Source: DYQY01 sp964643725 (GTDB taxonomy: Bacteria > Margulisbacteria > Riflemargulisbacteria > GWF2-35-9 > DYQY01). From it: a stretch of 64,000 nt of DNA. Below the pieces are notes generated by a model. That model was given only the letters and a program-made list of their open reading frames with translations. It was not told the DNA's origin and did not search any database. The stretch covers positions 1 to 64,000 of the forward strand of contig CAZXTL010000006.1 of assembly GCA_964643725.1 (NCBI GenBank). Reading direction: 5' to 3'. The translations under genes and the position numbers were made by a program. Shown here one piece after another: positions 33,701-41,784 of this stretch (its first letter is position 1; each line of letters starts with the position of its first letter).

Positions 33701-34729
33701 TTAACTAAGTTGCTCATACCAGCCCTTGGTCTTATTTGCTATTCTAACGAGCATAAGCATCACTGGGACTTCCACCAAAACACCAACAATTGTAGCTAGC
33801 ACTACTGGTGATGATGACCCAAATAAAGATATAGCAACTGCAACTGAAAGCTCAAAGAAATTAGACGCACCAATCATTCCTGCTGGAGCTCCTATATCAT
33901 GGGCAAGCCTGATTTTCCTGCTAAACAAATAGGCAATGGCAAAAATAAGAAAAGTTTGAATCGTTAAAGGGATAGCAATCAAAACAATATGTAATGGATT
34001 GTTTATTATTACATCACCTTGAAAAGAAAAAATAATAATCAATGTTAACAATAACCCACTAATTGTAACTTTATTAAATTTAGTTACAAATTGATTATTA
34101 AAATAATTTATCCCATGCTTTCTAATAACATATATTCTTGTCAAAATACCACCAAATAAGGGAATTACAACAAAAAGAATAACACTTAAAATAAGTGTAT
34201 CCCAAGGAATAGTTATACCTCCTATACCAAGCAAAAAAGCAACTATCGGGGTAAAAGCAATGAGAATAATCAGATCATTTGTAGCTACTTGAACAACAGT
34301 ATAAGCTGGATTACCTTTAGTTAAATGACTCCAAACAAATACCATTGCAGTACAAGGAGCAGCCCCAAGCAAAATTGCTCCAGCTAAATAATCTTTGGCT
34401 AATTCTGCTGGAATTAAAGACTTAAAAACTACAAATAGGAAAAAATAAGCTATCCCATACATTGTAAAAGGTTTAATAAGCCAATTTACAACCCACGTTA
34501 CGTATAATCCTTTAGGATTTTTGCCTATATTTTTAATACTGGCGAAATCAACCTTGAGCATCATAGGATAAATCATTAGCCAGATAAGAACCGCTATGGG
34601 AATAGACACTTTAGCATATTCAAATTGCCCAAGATATAAAGGAATTACTGGTAAGAACTTACCAATAAGCACACCAATAACCATACAGAAAGCAACCCAA
34701 ACTGTCAGATATCTTTCAAAAATACTCAT
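33701..34729 (-). CDS. acr3: Arsenite efflux permease, ACR3 family
   Basis: 342 residues, ten predicted helices. The conserved LLGAAPCTAMVFVWSHLTKG near residue 119 holds the essential cysteine of ACR3, and VATNDLIILIAFTPIV and GASNFFELSVAVAI are further signatures. It expels arsenite (and perhaps antimonite) by the proton gradient. It starts on the last base of the arsC fusion gene (ATGA-type junction), so arsenate reduction and arsenite export are coexpressed. Confidence 0.95.
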   Translation of the reverse strand: MSIFERYLTVWVAFCMVIGVLIGKFLPVIPLYLGQFEYAKVSIPIAVLIWLMIYPMMLKVDFASIKNIGKNPKGLYVTWVVNWLIKPFTMYGIAYFFLFVVFKSLIPAELAKDYLAGAILLGAAPCTAMVFVWSHLTKGNPAYTVVQVATNDLIILIAFTPIVAFLLGIGGITIPWDTLILSVILFVVIPLFGGILTRIYVIRKHGINYFNNQFVTKFNKVTISGLLLTLIIIFSFQGDVIINNPLHIVLIAIPLTIQTFLIFAIAYLFSRKIRLAHDIGAPAGMIGASNFFELSVAVAISLFGSSSPVVLATIVGVLVEVPVMLMLVRIANKTKGWYEQLS

Positions 34730-35454
34730 TACTTTCCCTCAATCCAAGCTTTTATCTTTTCCTCAATCTCGTCACGAACCTTACGAGTACCAATTAGTTT
34801 TTCTTCATGTGAACCTTGAAAACTAGAAGGGTCGGGAAATCCCCAGTGTAACCGCTCGGTAATTCCTGGGAAAATTGGACATTGTTCACCACTTGCTTCA
34901 TCGCAGACAGTTATAACAGAAGTATAGATATTTCCCTTCTTATAAAATTCAAAAACACTTTTGGTAGGGTTATTTGAAATATCAATACCAATTTCTTTCA
35001 TGACCTCAACAACGATAGGATTAAGTTTCCCTGGTTCAAGACCTGCACTCTCAGCAACAATCTCACCGTTACCATACTTATTTACGAACGCTTCTGCCAT
35101 TTGACTACGAGCTGAATTATGAATACAAACAAATAATACTTTTTTCATTTCTTTTCCTCCTTGTTTATACGTACAACAACCACCAGATATCCTGATTTCC
35201 TTTAAGTTAATTAAAGCATCGGCTATCTTCTGATGTGCTGAAGTTAGAATACGAGACACTGTTGTTCGATGAACATTCATTATTTCAGCCACTTCTTCCT
35301 GTTTCATGTTTTCTTGGTCACACATTCTTATGGCTTCGAACTCATCTAAAGAAATATGAACAGTATCATTTTTATCGTTACCTATACATTTGGGAGCAAA
35401 TAATCGTTCTCCAATAATATCACAACAAATGTTTCTTAATTTCTTAGGCCTCAT
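34729..35454 (-). CDS. arsC: Fusion: DUF134/UPF0251 HTH regulator + thioredoxin-type arsenate reductase
   Basis: 241 residues from the ATG at 35454, which overlaps the hgcB stop (TAATG). Residues 1-95 form a UPF0251 domain (MRPKKLRNICC; HISLDEFEAIRMCDQENMKQEEVAEIMNVHRTTVSRIL, a helix-turn-helix). Residues 103-241 are a full 139-residue ArsC of the LMW-phosphatase type: VLFVCIHNSARSQMAEAF holds CX5R, and TVCDEASGEQCPIFPG holds the two other redox cysteines. AAGGAGG (35157-35163) is translated as part of the linker just before the internal ATG at 35148, so separate ArsC may be produced. The regulator may control this operon (inference). Confidence 0.88.
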   Translation of the reverse strand: MRPKKLRNICCDIIGERLFAPKCIGNDKNDTVHISLDEFEAIRMCDQENMKQEEVAEIMNVHRTTVSRILTSAHQKIADALINLKEIRISGGCCTYKQGGKEMKKVLFVCIHNSARSQMAEAFVNKYGNGEIVAESAGLEPGKLNPIVVEVMKEIGIDISNNPTKSVFEFYKKGNIYTSVITVCDEASGEQCPIFPGITERLHWGFPDPSSFQGSHEEKLIGTRKVRDEIEEKIKAWIEGK

Positions 35455-35744
35455 TAACAACATCCCCCACCTGAACAGCCACAAGTTGGCTCAGTACCTT
35501 TAAGCGCTCCAAGCATAATTCCAGCCGCACACCCTACCCCAGACTTAACATGTACCGCATCAAAAGCACAGTTCTTCTCACATGCACCACATTCCATACA
35601 TAAATCCTTGTCATTTATAATTGCTGTATTGTCTTGTATACGAAACACATTATGCGGACAAACATTCACACACATTCCACAGCCAGTACACTTCTCCGAA
35701 TCAAGTGTTAAGGTCGATACATTTTTTAGATAAATCTGTTTCAT
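35454..35744 (-). CDS. hgcB: Mercury methylation ferredoxin HgcB
   Basis: 96 residues. Two [4Fe-4S] motifs (CTGCGMCVNVCP near residue 19; CMECGACEKNC near 49), followed by the HgcB-specific GVGCAAGIMLGALKG and a C-terminal tail CGCSGGGCC with the vicinal cysteine pair that binds Hg(II). It re-reduces the corrinoid of HgcA. It begins 2 bases after hgcA. All known essential cysteines are present, so the protein should be competent. Confidence 0.95.
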   Translation of the reverse strand: MKQIYLKNVSTLTLDSEKCTGCGMCVNVCPHNVFRIQDNTAIINDKDLCMECGACEKNCAFDAVHVKSGVGCAAGIMLGALKGTEPTCGCSGGGCC

Positions 35745-35746
35745 TT

Positions 35747-36706
35747 CTACACTCCAATAAATCTATTAATAATAAAAAGAATTACCCCTATAAGTAAAAC
35801 CCAAAACTGCATAGGTACAGCTCTACTCATTTCTTTTTTAACACCTGACCAAGATGTATAGGTTGATGAGCCTGTAAAATTCATTGCTAAAAAAGACGAT
35901 ATTACTGTCATAATTATTAGCCAACTAATAAATAACATTACGGTTGATGGAGTTACCAACATAAAAGAAACCAATGTTAAAATTACGCCTACTATTGCAC
36001 CTTTTAATGAAAAACTTCTTCCAGGTATAAACGGAAGAAGTGCTGGAGTTATTACGGCACCAGCGAACACTGCAATAGAAAAATAACACAAAACAGTTAC
36101 AAAATTTGAGAATCCGTAAATAGCTGAAAAAATCAAAGCAAGAATCAAAACAGGTATAACCGAATGCACCAATTCAATTGGCGTTAATACTAGTCTATCC
36201 CATAAAGTAAATTGTACTTCTCGCATCTCTTTGGTAGCTTTAAAATTGTTTTCAAAAAATTCAGGTATATCATCTGCTTTTACAGGACCATAAATAACTT
36301 GAAATCCAGTAATTTTCTTAACTTCATGAGCAGCAATTCCTACAGCTCCTAATTGTGGAAGAATTACTTTACTATGAACTACTATGTTTTTAAGGTCTGC
36401 TGATTCTATTTGATGAATCAATTCCTCTGTCCCAAATGTACCCTTACCTGCTGCACACCATACATTTATGCCCTTTGTATCAAGTACAAGTATCCACACC
36501 GGATAGCCTTTTAATGATTTCCTAAGAATATCAAAGCTAAGCTTATAATTTGCTGTTACTAAAACTGGACTTTCCTCACTCGGTGTCCCAAGAGCATATA
36601 TTCCTGGATTAACTTGATAATTGCCTCGGCTGATACCCCAACGCACCTTAAAATTACCAATGTAATCAATAAACGCTAAATTGCTTGATGTTTTCATTAT
36701 GCTCAT
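35747..36706 (-). CDS. hgcA: Mercury methylation corrinoid protein HgcA
   Basis: 319 residues. The N-terminal globular domain carries the diagnostic cap-helix motif NVWCAAGK (residues 81-88, Cys84 as the cobalt ligand) within DTKGINVWCAAGKGTFGTEEL. From about residue 175 five hydrophobic helices follow. This domain pair is characteristic of HgcA and distinguishes it from the acetyl-CoA pathway corrinoid protein CfsA (CdhD), which lacks the membrane part. It transfers a methyl group to Hg(II). First gene of the operon; the start at 36706 is leaderless, although an ATG at 36697 is possible. Confidence 0.95.
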   Translation of the reverse strand: MSIMKTSSNLAFIDYIGNFKVRWGISRGNYQVNPGIYALGTPSEESPVLVTANYKLSFDILRKSLKGYPVWILVLDTKGINVWCAAGKGTFGTEELIHQIESADLKNIVVHSKVILPQLGAVGIAAHEVKKITGFQVIYGPVKADDIPEFFENNFKATKEMREVQFTLWDRLVLTPIELVHSVIPVLILALIFSAIYGFSNFVTVLCYFSIAVFAGAVITPALLPFIPGRSFSLKGAIVGVILTLVSFMLVTPSTVMLFISWLIIMTVISSFLAMNFTGSSTYTSWSGVKKEMSRAVPMQFWVLLIGVILFIINRFIGV

Positions 36707-36716
36707 ATGTGCATAA
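36697..36716. promoter_or_regulatory. Palindromic operator over the hgcA start
   Basis: TTATGCTCATATGTGCATAA, a 20-bp palindrome with one mismatched pair, spans from the hgcA -10 box to its third codon. The alternation of TATG and CATA resembles ArsR/SmtB-family sites. Binding there would block both the promoter and the start of a leaderless message. Confidence 0.55.
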
Positions 36717-36740
36717 TACCATAAGTAAATATTATTTCAA
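36713..36740 (-). promoter_or_regulatory. hgcA leaderless promoter
   Basis: Minus strand: TTGAAA (36735-36740), 16-base spacer, TATTAT (36713-36718), then 6 bases to the ATG at 36706. No ribosome-binding site. Confidence 0.65.
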
Positions 36741-36763
36741 CTTTATTTATTTCTAAACTATAT

Positions 36764-38569
36764 TTACCTGAAAAATTTGTTTTCCATATATACATCATTA
36801 GTATATAAATCTCGATAATTCCAATAATTCCTCATAATCACTTTCACATAATTTCTGGTCTCAGTATAAGGGATTGTTTCAACAAACTCCTCTGTACTAA
36901 GCTGAATGTTCTCTGACACCCAAATAGCAGTCCTGTTAGGGCCTGCATTATAACAAGACAATACATATTCAACATTGTTCGGATGTTTTCTAGTCATCTC
37001 TGCATAATACTTAACACCAAACCTAATGTTTACAGATGGGTTATCAAGATCATACTTATCTAGCCCAAAAAAACGAGCCAATCCACTTGCAGTTGCAGGC
37101 ATCAATTGCATTAAGCCACGAGCCTTGCTCTTGGAAATAGCCTTCGCGTTGAATCTACTTTCTTGTCTCATTAACCCTAACAACATATATGGATCTGCTC
37201 CATACTTCCCAGACTCACTATTAACCTCTTCCCAATAATAACGTGGATTTGATTTCTCCCAAAAGACTAAAGGCATAGAATCTAATTTCCCTTTATACTG
37301 ATATATCCTCCATACTGTATCACTTATTCCTAATGCATTATAATAGTCTCCTAATTTCTCATACAGCTCGATCATATACAAAGCTAATGGTAGATTATAA
37401 GTATTCTTTAAATATTTTTGTCTTAAAAAAATCGCTGCAGTATCATCATCTTCGAGTTCCAAAAACAATGCTGCACGAGGACTAACTGCTTTAATATCAA
37501 TGTATGTATTGAATTTATCTGGATTTCTTTTAAATCTTTTTCCTAAATATTGAGCAGAAAGATGACCATAATAAGTCCAAGGGAACTCATTAAAAAGCCT
37601 TTGATGAATCTCGTGGCGTCTAATCGGGTTAGTTTGGGGCATCAAGGTCATAATAAATAAAGAAGCTGGGCCATATGACTGGTCCAGCTCATCCTTATTG
37701 GTAATTTCCTTAAAATATTTTTCAGCAGACTCATAATTAGCTGATATAAATAACATCCTTGCTAATTGAAACCTTATTTCATCAGAAGATTCTCTATTTG
37801 GGAACATTTTAAGAAAAGTAACATAACAATCCTCAGACTCTAAGTATCTATCCTTTATACGATAAAGTGATGCCAGTTCAGGAAGAACCATCGACATTAA
37901 CTCAGTATCATTACCATAATCATTTCTTAAAACCTGAAATGCAGCGATACCTTCATCCAAGCCTTGTTGCGTTGATATAAGTTTAGATTTGTTAAACCTT
38001 GCTAGATTAATAAATCCTTTATCTTTCGACTTTATAACATCATCGAAATAACCATATGCGTCTTTATAATCAGAAACTCCTAGCTTAACAGCAGTCATCC
38101 CTAATAAATAATTAGCTTCTGTCAGTTTATCCTCTGTCTGATAATTTTCTAACCAATAGAGAAAAGCTTTCTTAGTGTCTGCCCACCTGCCTCTAGAATA
38201 GTAAGCCTTAGCTAGCATCCAGATATCAGCTGAATTAAGTTTTGCAAAGTTCTCTTTTGTAAAATAATAGTCAGCTATTTCTGTCTTAAGTCCTGTGGCA
38301 AGAATAAAATCAGGACACAAAGAAAGCAACTGCTCATAAATGGGGATTGAGTCTTCCCTTGAGGATAATTGTGCATAGTAATATAGAGCAAAGTCTCTAA
38401 CCTCCGATGGTTGTTGACTTACATTCTTAAGTAAAATATAACTTTCCATCCTATCTGTTTTGAAAAGTTTCCTTGCTTTTGCATAGTCACTCAAAGTATC
38501 TGAAAACACTAGCGTTATCGAACAAAGAAAAAAAATAAATAAACCTCTACGAAAGTTAATTTTTAACAT
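36764..38569 (-). CDS. Soluble-type lytic murein transglycosylase
   Basis: 601 residues from the ATG at 38569 (the upstream TTG adds 8 residues). A signal-like hydrophobic N-terminus (GLFIFFLCSITLVFS) is followed by about 400 residues of helical superhelix with TPR-like repeats (AKAYYSRGRWADTKKAFLYW). The C-terminal SLT domain contains the catalytic glutamate in LMRQESRFNAKAISKSKARG and GLMQLMPATA and YNAGPNR motifs. It cleaves glycan strands of peptidoglycan in the periplasm, forming anhydro-MurNAc ends. Domain order matches Slt70. Confidence 0.9.
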   Translation of the reverse strand: MLKINFRRGLFIFFLCSITLVFSDTLSDYAKARKLFKTDRMESYILLKNVSQQPSEVRDFALYYYAQLSSREDSIPIYEQLLSLCPDFILATGLKTEIADYYFTKENFAKLNSADIWMLAKAYYSRGRWADTKKAFLYWLENYQTEDKLTEANYLLGMTAVKLGVSDYKDAYGYFDDVIKSKDKGFINLARFNKSKLISTQQGLDEGIAAFQVLRNDYGNDTELMSMVLPELASLYRIKDRYLESEDCYVTFLKMFPNRESSDEIRFQLARMLFISANYESAEKYFKEITNKDELDQSYGPASLFIMTLMPQTNPIRRHEIHQRLFNEFPWTYYGHLSAQYLGKRFKRNPDKFNTYIDIKAVSPRAALFLELEDDDTAAIFLRQKYLKNTYNLPLALYMIELYEKLGDYYNALGISDTVWRIYQYKGKLDSMPLVFWEKSNPRYYWEEVNSESGKYGADPYMLLGLMRQESRFNAKAISKSKARGLMQLMPATASGLARFFGLDKYDLDNPSVNIRFGVKYYAEMTRKHPNNVEYVLSCYNAGPNRTAIWVSENIQLSTEEFVETIPYTETRNYVKVIMRNYWNYRDLYTNDVYMENKFFR

Positions 38570-38627
38570 AATCTTTATTTTCAACCACAGCAAACTATTT
38601 GTCTAGAAAATAATTCTGCTTATTTCC

Positions 38628-39137
38628 CTAATGCTTTCTGATCGGCATACTTCCTATTTGAGCAGTATACTTCCCACTTGGATCAATATTATATAATCTG
38701 CCTGTAACTAAAGAGAGATCTCTCTTCCTATATCCTCTCTCTGTTAATGTAAAATCAAAACCTTCCATATCCAGATAAAAAGATAAAGCATCTTGATTGG
38801 ACATTAAAGTAATTTTTGTTCCCATCAACGATTCATCATTATTGGCTAGATGAGCCATTAATAAATAAAATAAGGCACTTGATAGTCCTTTGTTTTTAGG
38901 ATTTGGTTTTTTGGGACTATTCAAATTAGGAAAAAACTCATCAATATTTATTGTGCCATCTTTCTGAATTAATATGAATAAACTTTTAGAGATGTCCTTT
39001 CCTTCTTTATCCTGTAAAATATAACTATAAATACGCTCTTGACCTGGAGTACCAATACAAACTATTTTATAGGTTGAAAATAATCTTTCGATTAACACAA
39101 TCAAGTCTTTTTTTAAGCTTATAATCTTATATATCAT
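38628..39137 (-). CDS. GNAT-like protein of unknown function, paralogue 2
   Basis: 169 residues, starting MIYKIISLKK. It shares with its neighbour the blocks NKGLSSALFYLLMAHLANN, an L-S/N-Q stretch, FYLDMEGFDFTL and GRLYNIDPSGKY. The sequence KGLSSALFYLL followed by FY..EGF recalls motif A/B of GNAT acetyltransferases (inference). No signal peptide. It is 36 bases from the upstream paralogue but has its own promoter element. Confidence 0.6.
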   Translation of the reverse strand: MIYKIISLKKDLIVLIERLFSTYKIVCIGTPGQERIYSYILQDKEGKDISKSLFILIQKDGTINIDEFFPNLNSPKKPNPKNKGLSSALFYLLMAHLANNDESLMGTKITLMSNQDALSFYLDMEGFDFTLTERGYRKRDLSLVTGRLYNIDPSGKYTAQIGSMPIRKH

Positions 39138-39172
39138 TTAACTTTATCGAAAATATATTCGTAAATTTGCAT
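39138..39172 (-). promoter_or_regulatory. Leaderless promoter element ATGCAA-17-CGATAA
   Basis: ATGCAA (39167-39172), 17 bases, CGATAA (39144-39149), 6 bases, ATG at 39137. The element begins 2 bases inside the 36-base gap after the upstream paralogue's stop. Confidence 0.6.
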
Positions 39173-39173
39173 A

Positions 39174-39731
39174 TTAATATTGTCTATTTGCAATTTTCAC
39201 TAAATGCTGACTAGGCAAACTATCATCATCACATATAATATATTTACTATACTCTCCCTTTGTATCAATATTATATAAGTTACCTGAAACGTAATAATTA
39301 TTTACTCCTGACATTAGTCCTATCGTAAAATCAAAACCAGATATTTCATGATAAAACCTAGTATAAACTTTCCACTGAGATTCAAGATTTACAACAGTCC
39401 TTTGATGCAACTTTTCATTATTTGCACAATGAGCTAACAGCAAATAAAACAATGCTCTGGATAAACCTTTATTTAATGGTTGAGGATCTTCTGGTGGATT
39501 TAATTTAGGATGAAAATTGTATACGTATATTTTATTATTCATGTTCTGTAAAAACAAAGTACCAGAAACCACTTTACCGGATGTGTCATTCTTATCATAC
39601 AAAGAATAAGAATAAGAACCCTTTTCTGCGAGCAAACCATTATACCTTATTTCATAGGTGTTTAATAATCTTTGTATATTATCTAATACCCAATTGTTTT
39701 CTTCAATTAAACTAATGATCTTGCATAACAT
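39174..39731 (-). CDS. GNAT-like protein of unknown function, paralogue 1
   Basis: 185 residues, starting MLCKIISLIE. Paralogue of 38628-39137: LNKGLSRALFYLLLAHCANNE, FYHEISGFDFTIG and GNLYNIDTKGEY align with it block by block. The N-terminal half has an alternating strand pattern (YSYSLYDKND; SGTLFLQNMNNKIYVYNF). A GNAT-like fold is suspected from the GLSRALFYLLLAH and FY..SGF segments; catalytic residues cannot be named. Confidence 0.6.
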   Translation of the reverse strand: MLCKIISLIEENNWVLDNIQRLLNTYEIRYNGLLAEKGSYSYSLYDKNDTSGKVVSGTLFLQNMNNKIYVYNFHPKLNPPEDPQPLNKGLSRALFYLLLAHCANNEKLHQRTVVNLESQWKVYTRFYHEISGFDFTIGLMSGVNNYYVSGNLYNIDTKGEYSKYIICDDDSLPSQHLVKIANRQY

Positions 39732-39766
39732 CTAAAGTTATCGATACTACTTAGATAAAATTGCAT
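39732..39766 (-). promoter_or_regulatory. Leaderless promoter element ATGCAA-17-CGATAA
   Basis: ATGCAA (39761-39766), 17 bases, CGATAA (39738-39743), 6 bases, ATG at 39731: the same geometry as at 2472 and 39138. Confidence 0.6.
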
Positions 39767-39805
39767 TTTAAAATTACTTTTATTGTAAAGGGGCATCTAC
39801 CTAAC

Positions 39806-39833
39806 AAAAAAGGAGGCTTTTGGCCTCCTTTTT
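39806..39833 (-). terminator. Terminator of the small ferredoxin gene
   Basis: AAAAAGGAGGC and GCCTCCTTTTT pair over 11 bases around a short T-rich loop, 24 bases after the ferredoxin stop. It isolates the GNAT-like genes from upstream transcription. Confidence 0.88.
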
Positions 39834-39856
39834 AAAATATAATAATTAATATTAAT

Positions 39857-40027
39857 CTAATCTTCTGAAATAGCATTTACTGGGCAAGTGTCTGAACATG
39901 CACCACAAGAAATACAACTGGAGTCATCAATAACTCTTTTACCATCTGCTTCAGAGATAGCTTCTACTGGACATGATGAGTCACATGCACCACAATTAAT
40001 ACAATCATCGCTGATCTTATAAACCAT
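39857..40027 (-). CDS. 2[4Fe-4S] ferredoxin
   Basis: A 56-residue clostridial-type ferredoxin: CINCGACDSSCP near residues 9-20 and CISCGACSDTCP near 38-49, with the two halves clearly duplicated. Start ATG at 40027 follows GGAGGAAAAAG. This is the probable soluble electron carrier for pyruvate:ferredoxin oxidoreductase and the HydABC hydrogenase. It forms its own unit, ending in a strong terminator. Confidence 0.95.
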   Translation of the reverse strand: MVYKISDDCINCGACDSSCPVEAISEADGKRVIDDSSCISCGACSDTCPVNAISED

Positions 40028-40100
40028 TCTTTTTCCTCCTTTAATTATGAATTCAGCAATATGTTACGACCGCTGAATATAATTGTCAATATTCACTACC

Positions 40101-40799
40101 TTACATCCATACCAACAGGGCAAAACGCCCTGCTTCTTTGCTTTCTTTTCTATATGAATAGTGCTCATCACCACACATTGTACATTCATTATCAAAAATT
40201 ATTCTATCATCTGTAAGGCCAAACAACGATAGCTGATGGAAGATAATAACTCCTAAATCAAACAACAATTTTCCTTCTTTTCGTTGAAATGACTGGGGAT
40301 ACTCCTTAAATATTTCTAGAAACTCTTCACCCACCGCATAACAGCAACCTTTTGCAAATGGAGAGACAAGTGCTTTAGAAAAACTATGATCACAACCTAG
40401 GTCTTTCGACATATAACTAAGCACTCTAGGAATGATGCCTTTTTGTGTGCCTTTCCAGCCTGAATGGATAACCGCAACGACTTTACTCTTTTCGTTATAT
40501 ACGGCAATCAAAGGACAGTCTGCTCCTTGAGCCATCAAAACAACACCCACGTCTTTTGTAATCAAGGCATCAACATTTACTATTGCATCTTCTCCTAGGG
40601 AAGCGCCTCTACCTTTATGCTCTTTTTCTGCTAATAAAAAATCTGCTGAGTGACATTGATTCATCACCACTACATCTTCAAGACTAACCCCTAATTTCGC
40701 GAATATTGATTTACGATTTGACAAAACATCCCCAGCTCCAGCATAGAAGGAAACATTGCCGTCTGAACAATTTGAGATGTAATGTTTAAATTCCGTCAC
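40101..40799 (-). CDS. pgeF: PgeF/YfiH family purine nucleoside phosphorylase (laccase-domain protein)
   Basis: 232 residues. The three metal ligands lie in NQCHSADFLL (His), GADCPLIAVYN (Cys) and IHSGWKGTQKGI (His). CYAVGEEFLEIF is a further family signature. Members act on purine nucleosides and prevent mis-incorporation into peptidoglycan precursors. Start is a GTG at 40799 overlapping the end of apbE by 14 bases, so it is coupled. Confidence 0.9.
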   Translation of the reverse strand: MTEFKHYISNCSDGNVSFYAGAGDVLSNRKSIFAKLGVSLEDVVVMNQCHSADFLLAEKEHKGRGASLGEDAIVNVDALITKDVGVVLMAQGADCPLIAVYNEKSKVVAVIHSGWKGTQKGIIPRVLSYMSKDLGCDHSFSKALVSPFAKGCCYAVGEEFLEIFKEYPQSFQRKEGKLLFDLGVIIFHQLSLFGLTDDRIIFDNECTMCGDEHYSYRKESKEAGRFALLVWM

Positions 40800-41784
40800 T
40801 TTTACTAACTTTTAAACCAACTTGGGTTTTTTGTATTAACACTGCCTCAACATTTTTGAGACTATTTATAAGCTTTAGACCTTTCTCTGCTCCCATAACG
40901 AAAACGCCAGTAGCCAAGCCATCTGCTATAACAGTTGTATCTGCAATAATAGTAACACTCACTAAATCATTAAAAACAGGATACCCTGTCTTAGGATCAA
41001 TTATATGATGATATCTTTTCCCATCTTCATATAATCTAAAGTTACGATAATTTCCACTTGTAGCAACGCCCTTATTCTTTAAGCGCAAGGTAATGAGGCC
41101 CTTCTGAACATTTTCAGGATCCACAATTACGACATCCCAACCTTTTTTATAAAATTCATTACCTTTAACATATAATTCACCACCAACTTCAACCATATAA
41201 TTCTTTTGATTATACTTTTCCAGCACTCTTGCAACAGCATCTACCGCATATCCTTTAGCTATTGAGGCTAAATCTATTGTTAAGTTTTTATTCTTTATGA
41301 TTCTATTTCCTGTTATCAGAACACTATCACACCCTACAAGTGCTACAGAGGCTTCTATCTCCTCTTTAGAGGGAAATGCAGGATTGCTATCCCTACCAAA
41401 CCCCCAAAGTCTGACAATAGGGTCTACCGTGGGGTCATAATAGCCTTCCGTAAGTTGATACAGTCCTTTAGCTAAGGACATAACTTTAATGAGTGCATCG
41501 CTACCCTTAAAATATACATTTTCAGAAATAGCATTTAGCTTACTTAGCTCACTGTCATCTTCAAATGTAGAAAATATCATATTCATAATAGATAGCTCAT
41601 CCTCAATAGCTATCTTTATTTCTTGTAACTCTAAAGAAGAAATATATTTATTATAAACAACAATATGATAAGTAGTTCCTATTGCATATCCTGAAAAATT
41701 GTAGGCATGTCTATTGAAGAACAGATATAAAAGAATTGAAAAAGCTATGATTACAACTAGTATATTTCTAAAGCTTTTCTTCAC
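40786..41784 (-). CDS. apbE: FAD:protein FMN transferase
   Basis: Attaches FMN covalently to threonines of exported flavoproteins. About 332 residues from the GTG at 41784, which has AAAAGGA 7 bases before it; a farther GTG at 41814 lacks one. An N-terminal anchor helix (ILVVIIAFSILLYLFF) is followed by AIGTTYHIVVYN, DPTVDPIVRLWGFG, LDLASIAKGYAVDAV, VEVGGELYVKG and HHIIDPKTGYPV. No Rnf or Nqr target gene is in this window. Confidence 0.93.
   Translation of the reverse strand: MKKSFRNILVVIIAFSILLYLFFNRHAYNFSGYAIGTTYHIVVYNKYISSLELQEIKIAIEDELSIMNMIFSTFEDDSELSKLNAISENVYFKGSDALIKVMSLAKGLYQLTEGYYDPTVDPIVRLWGFGRDSNPAFPSKEEIEASVALVGCDSVLITGNRIIKNKNLTIDLASIAKGYAVDAVARVLEKYNQKNYMVEVGGELYVKGNEFYKKGWDVVIVDPENVQKGLITLRLKNKGVATSGNYRNFRLYEDGKRYHHIIDPKTGYPVFNDLVSVTIIADTTVIADGLATGVFVMGAEKGLKLINSLKNVEAVLIQKTQVGLKVSKSDGI

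Noticed and set aside
31975..36706. HgcA as the acetyl-CoA pathway corrinoid protein
   Set aside because: The NVWCAAGK motif is joined to five membrane helices, and HgcB with the C-terminal CC follows; no other acetyl-CoA pathway gene is present.
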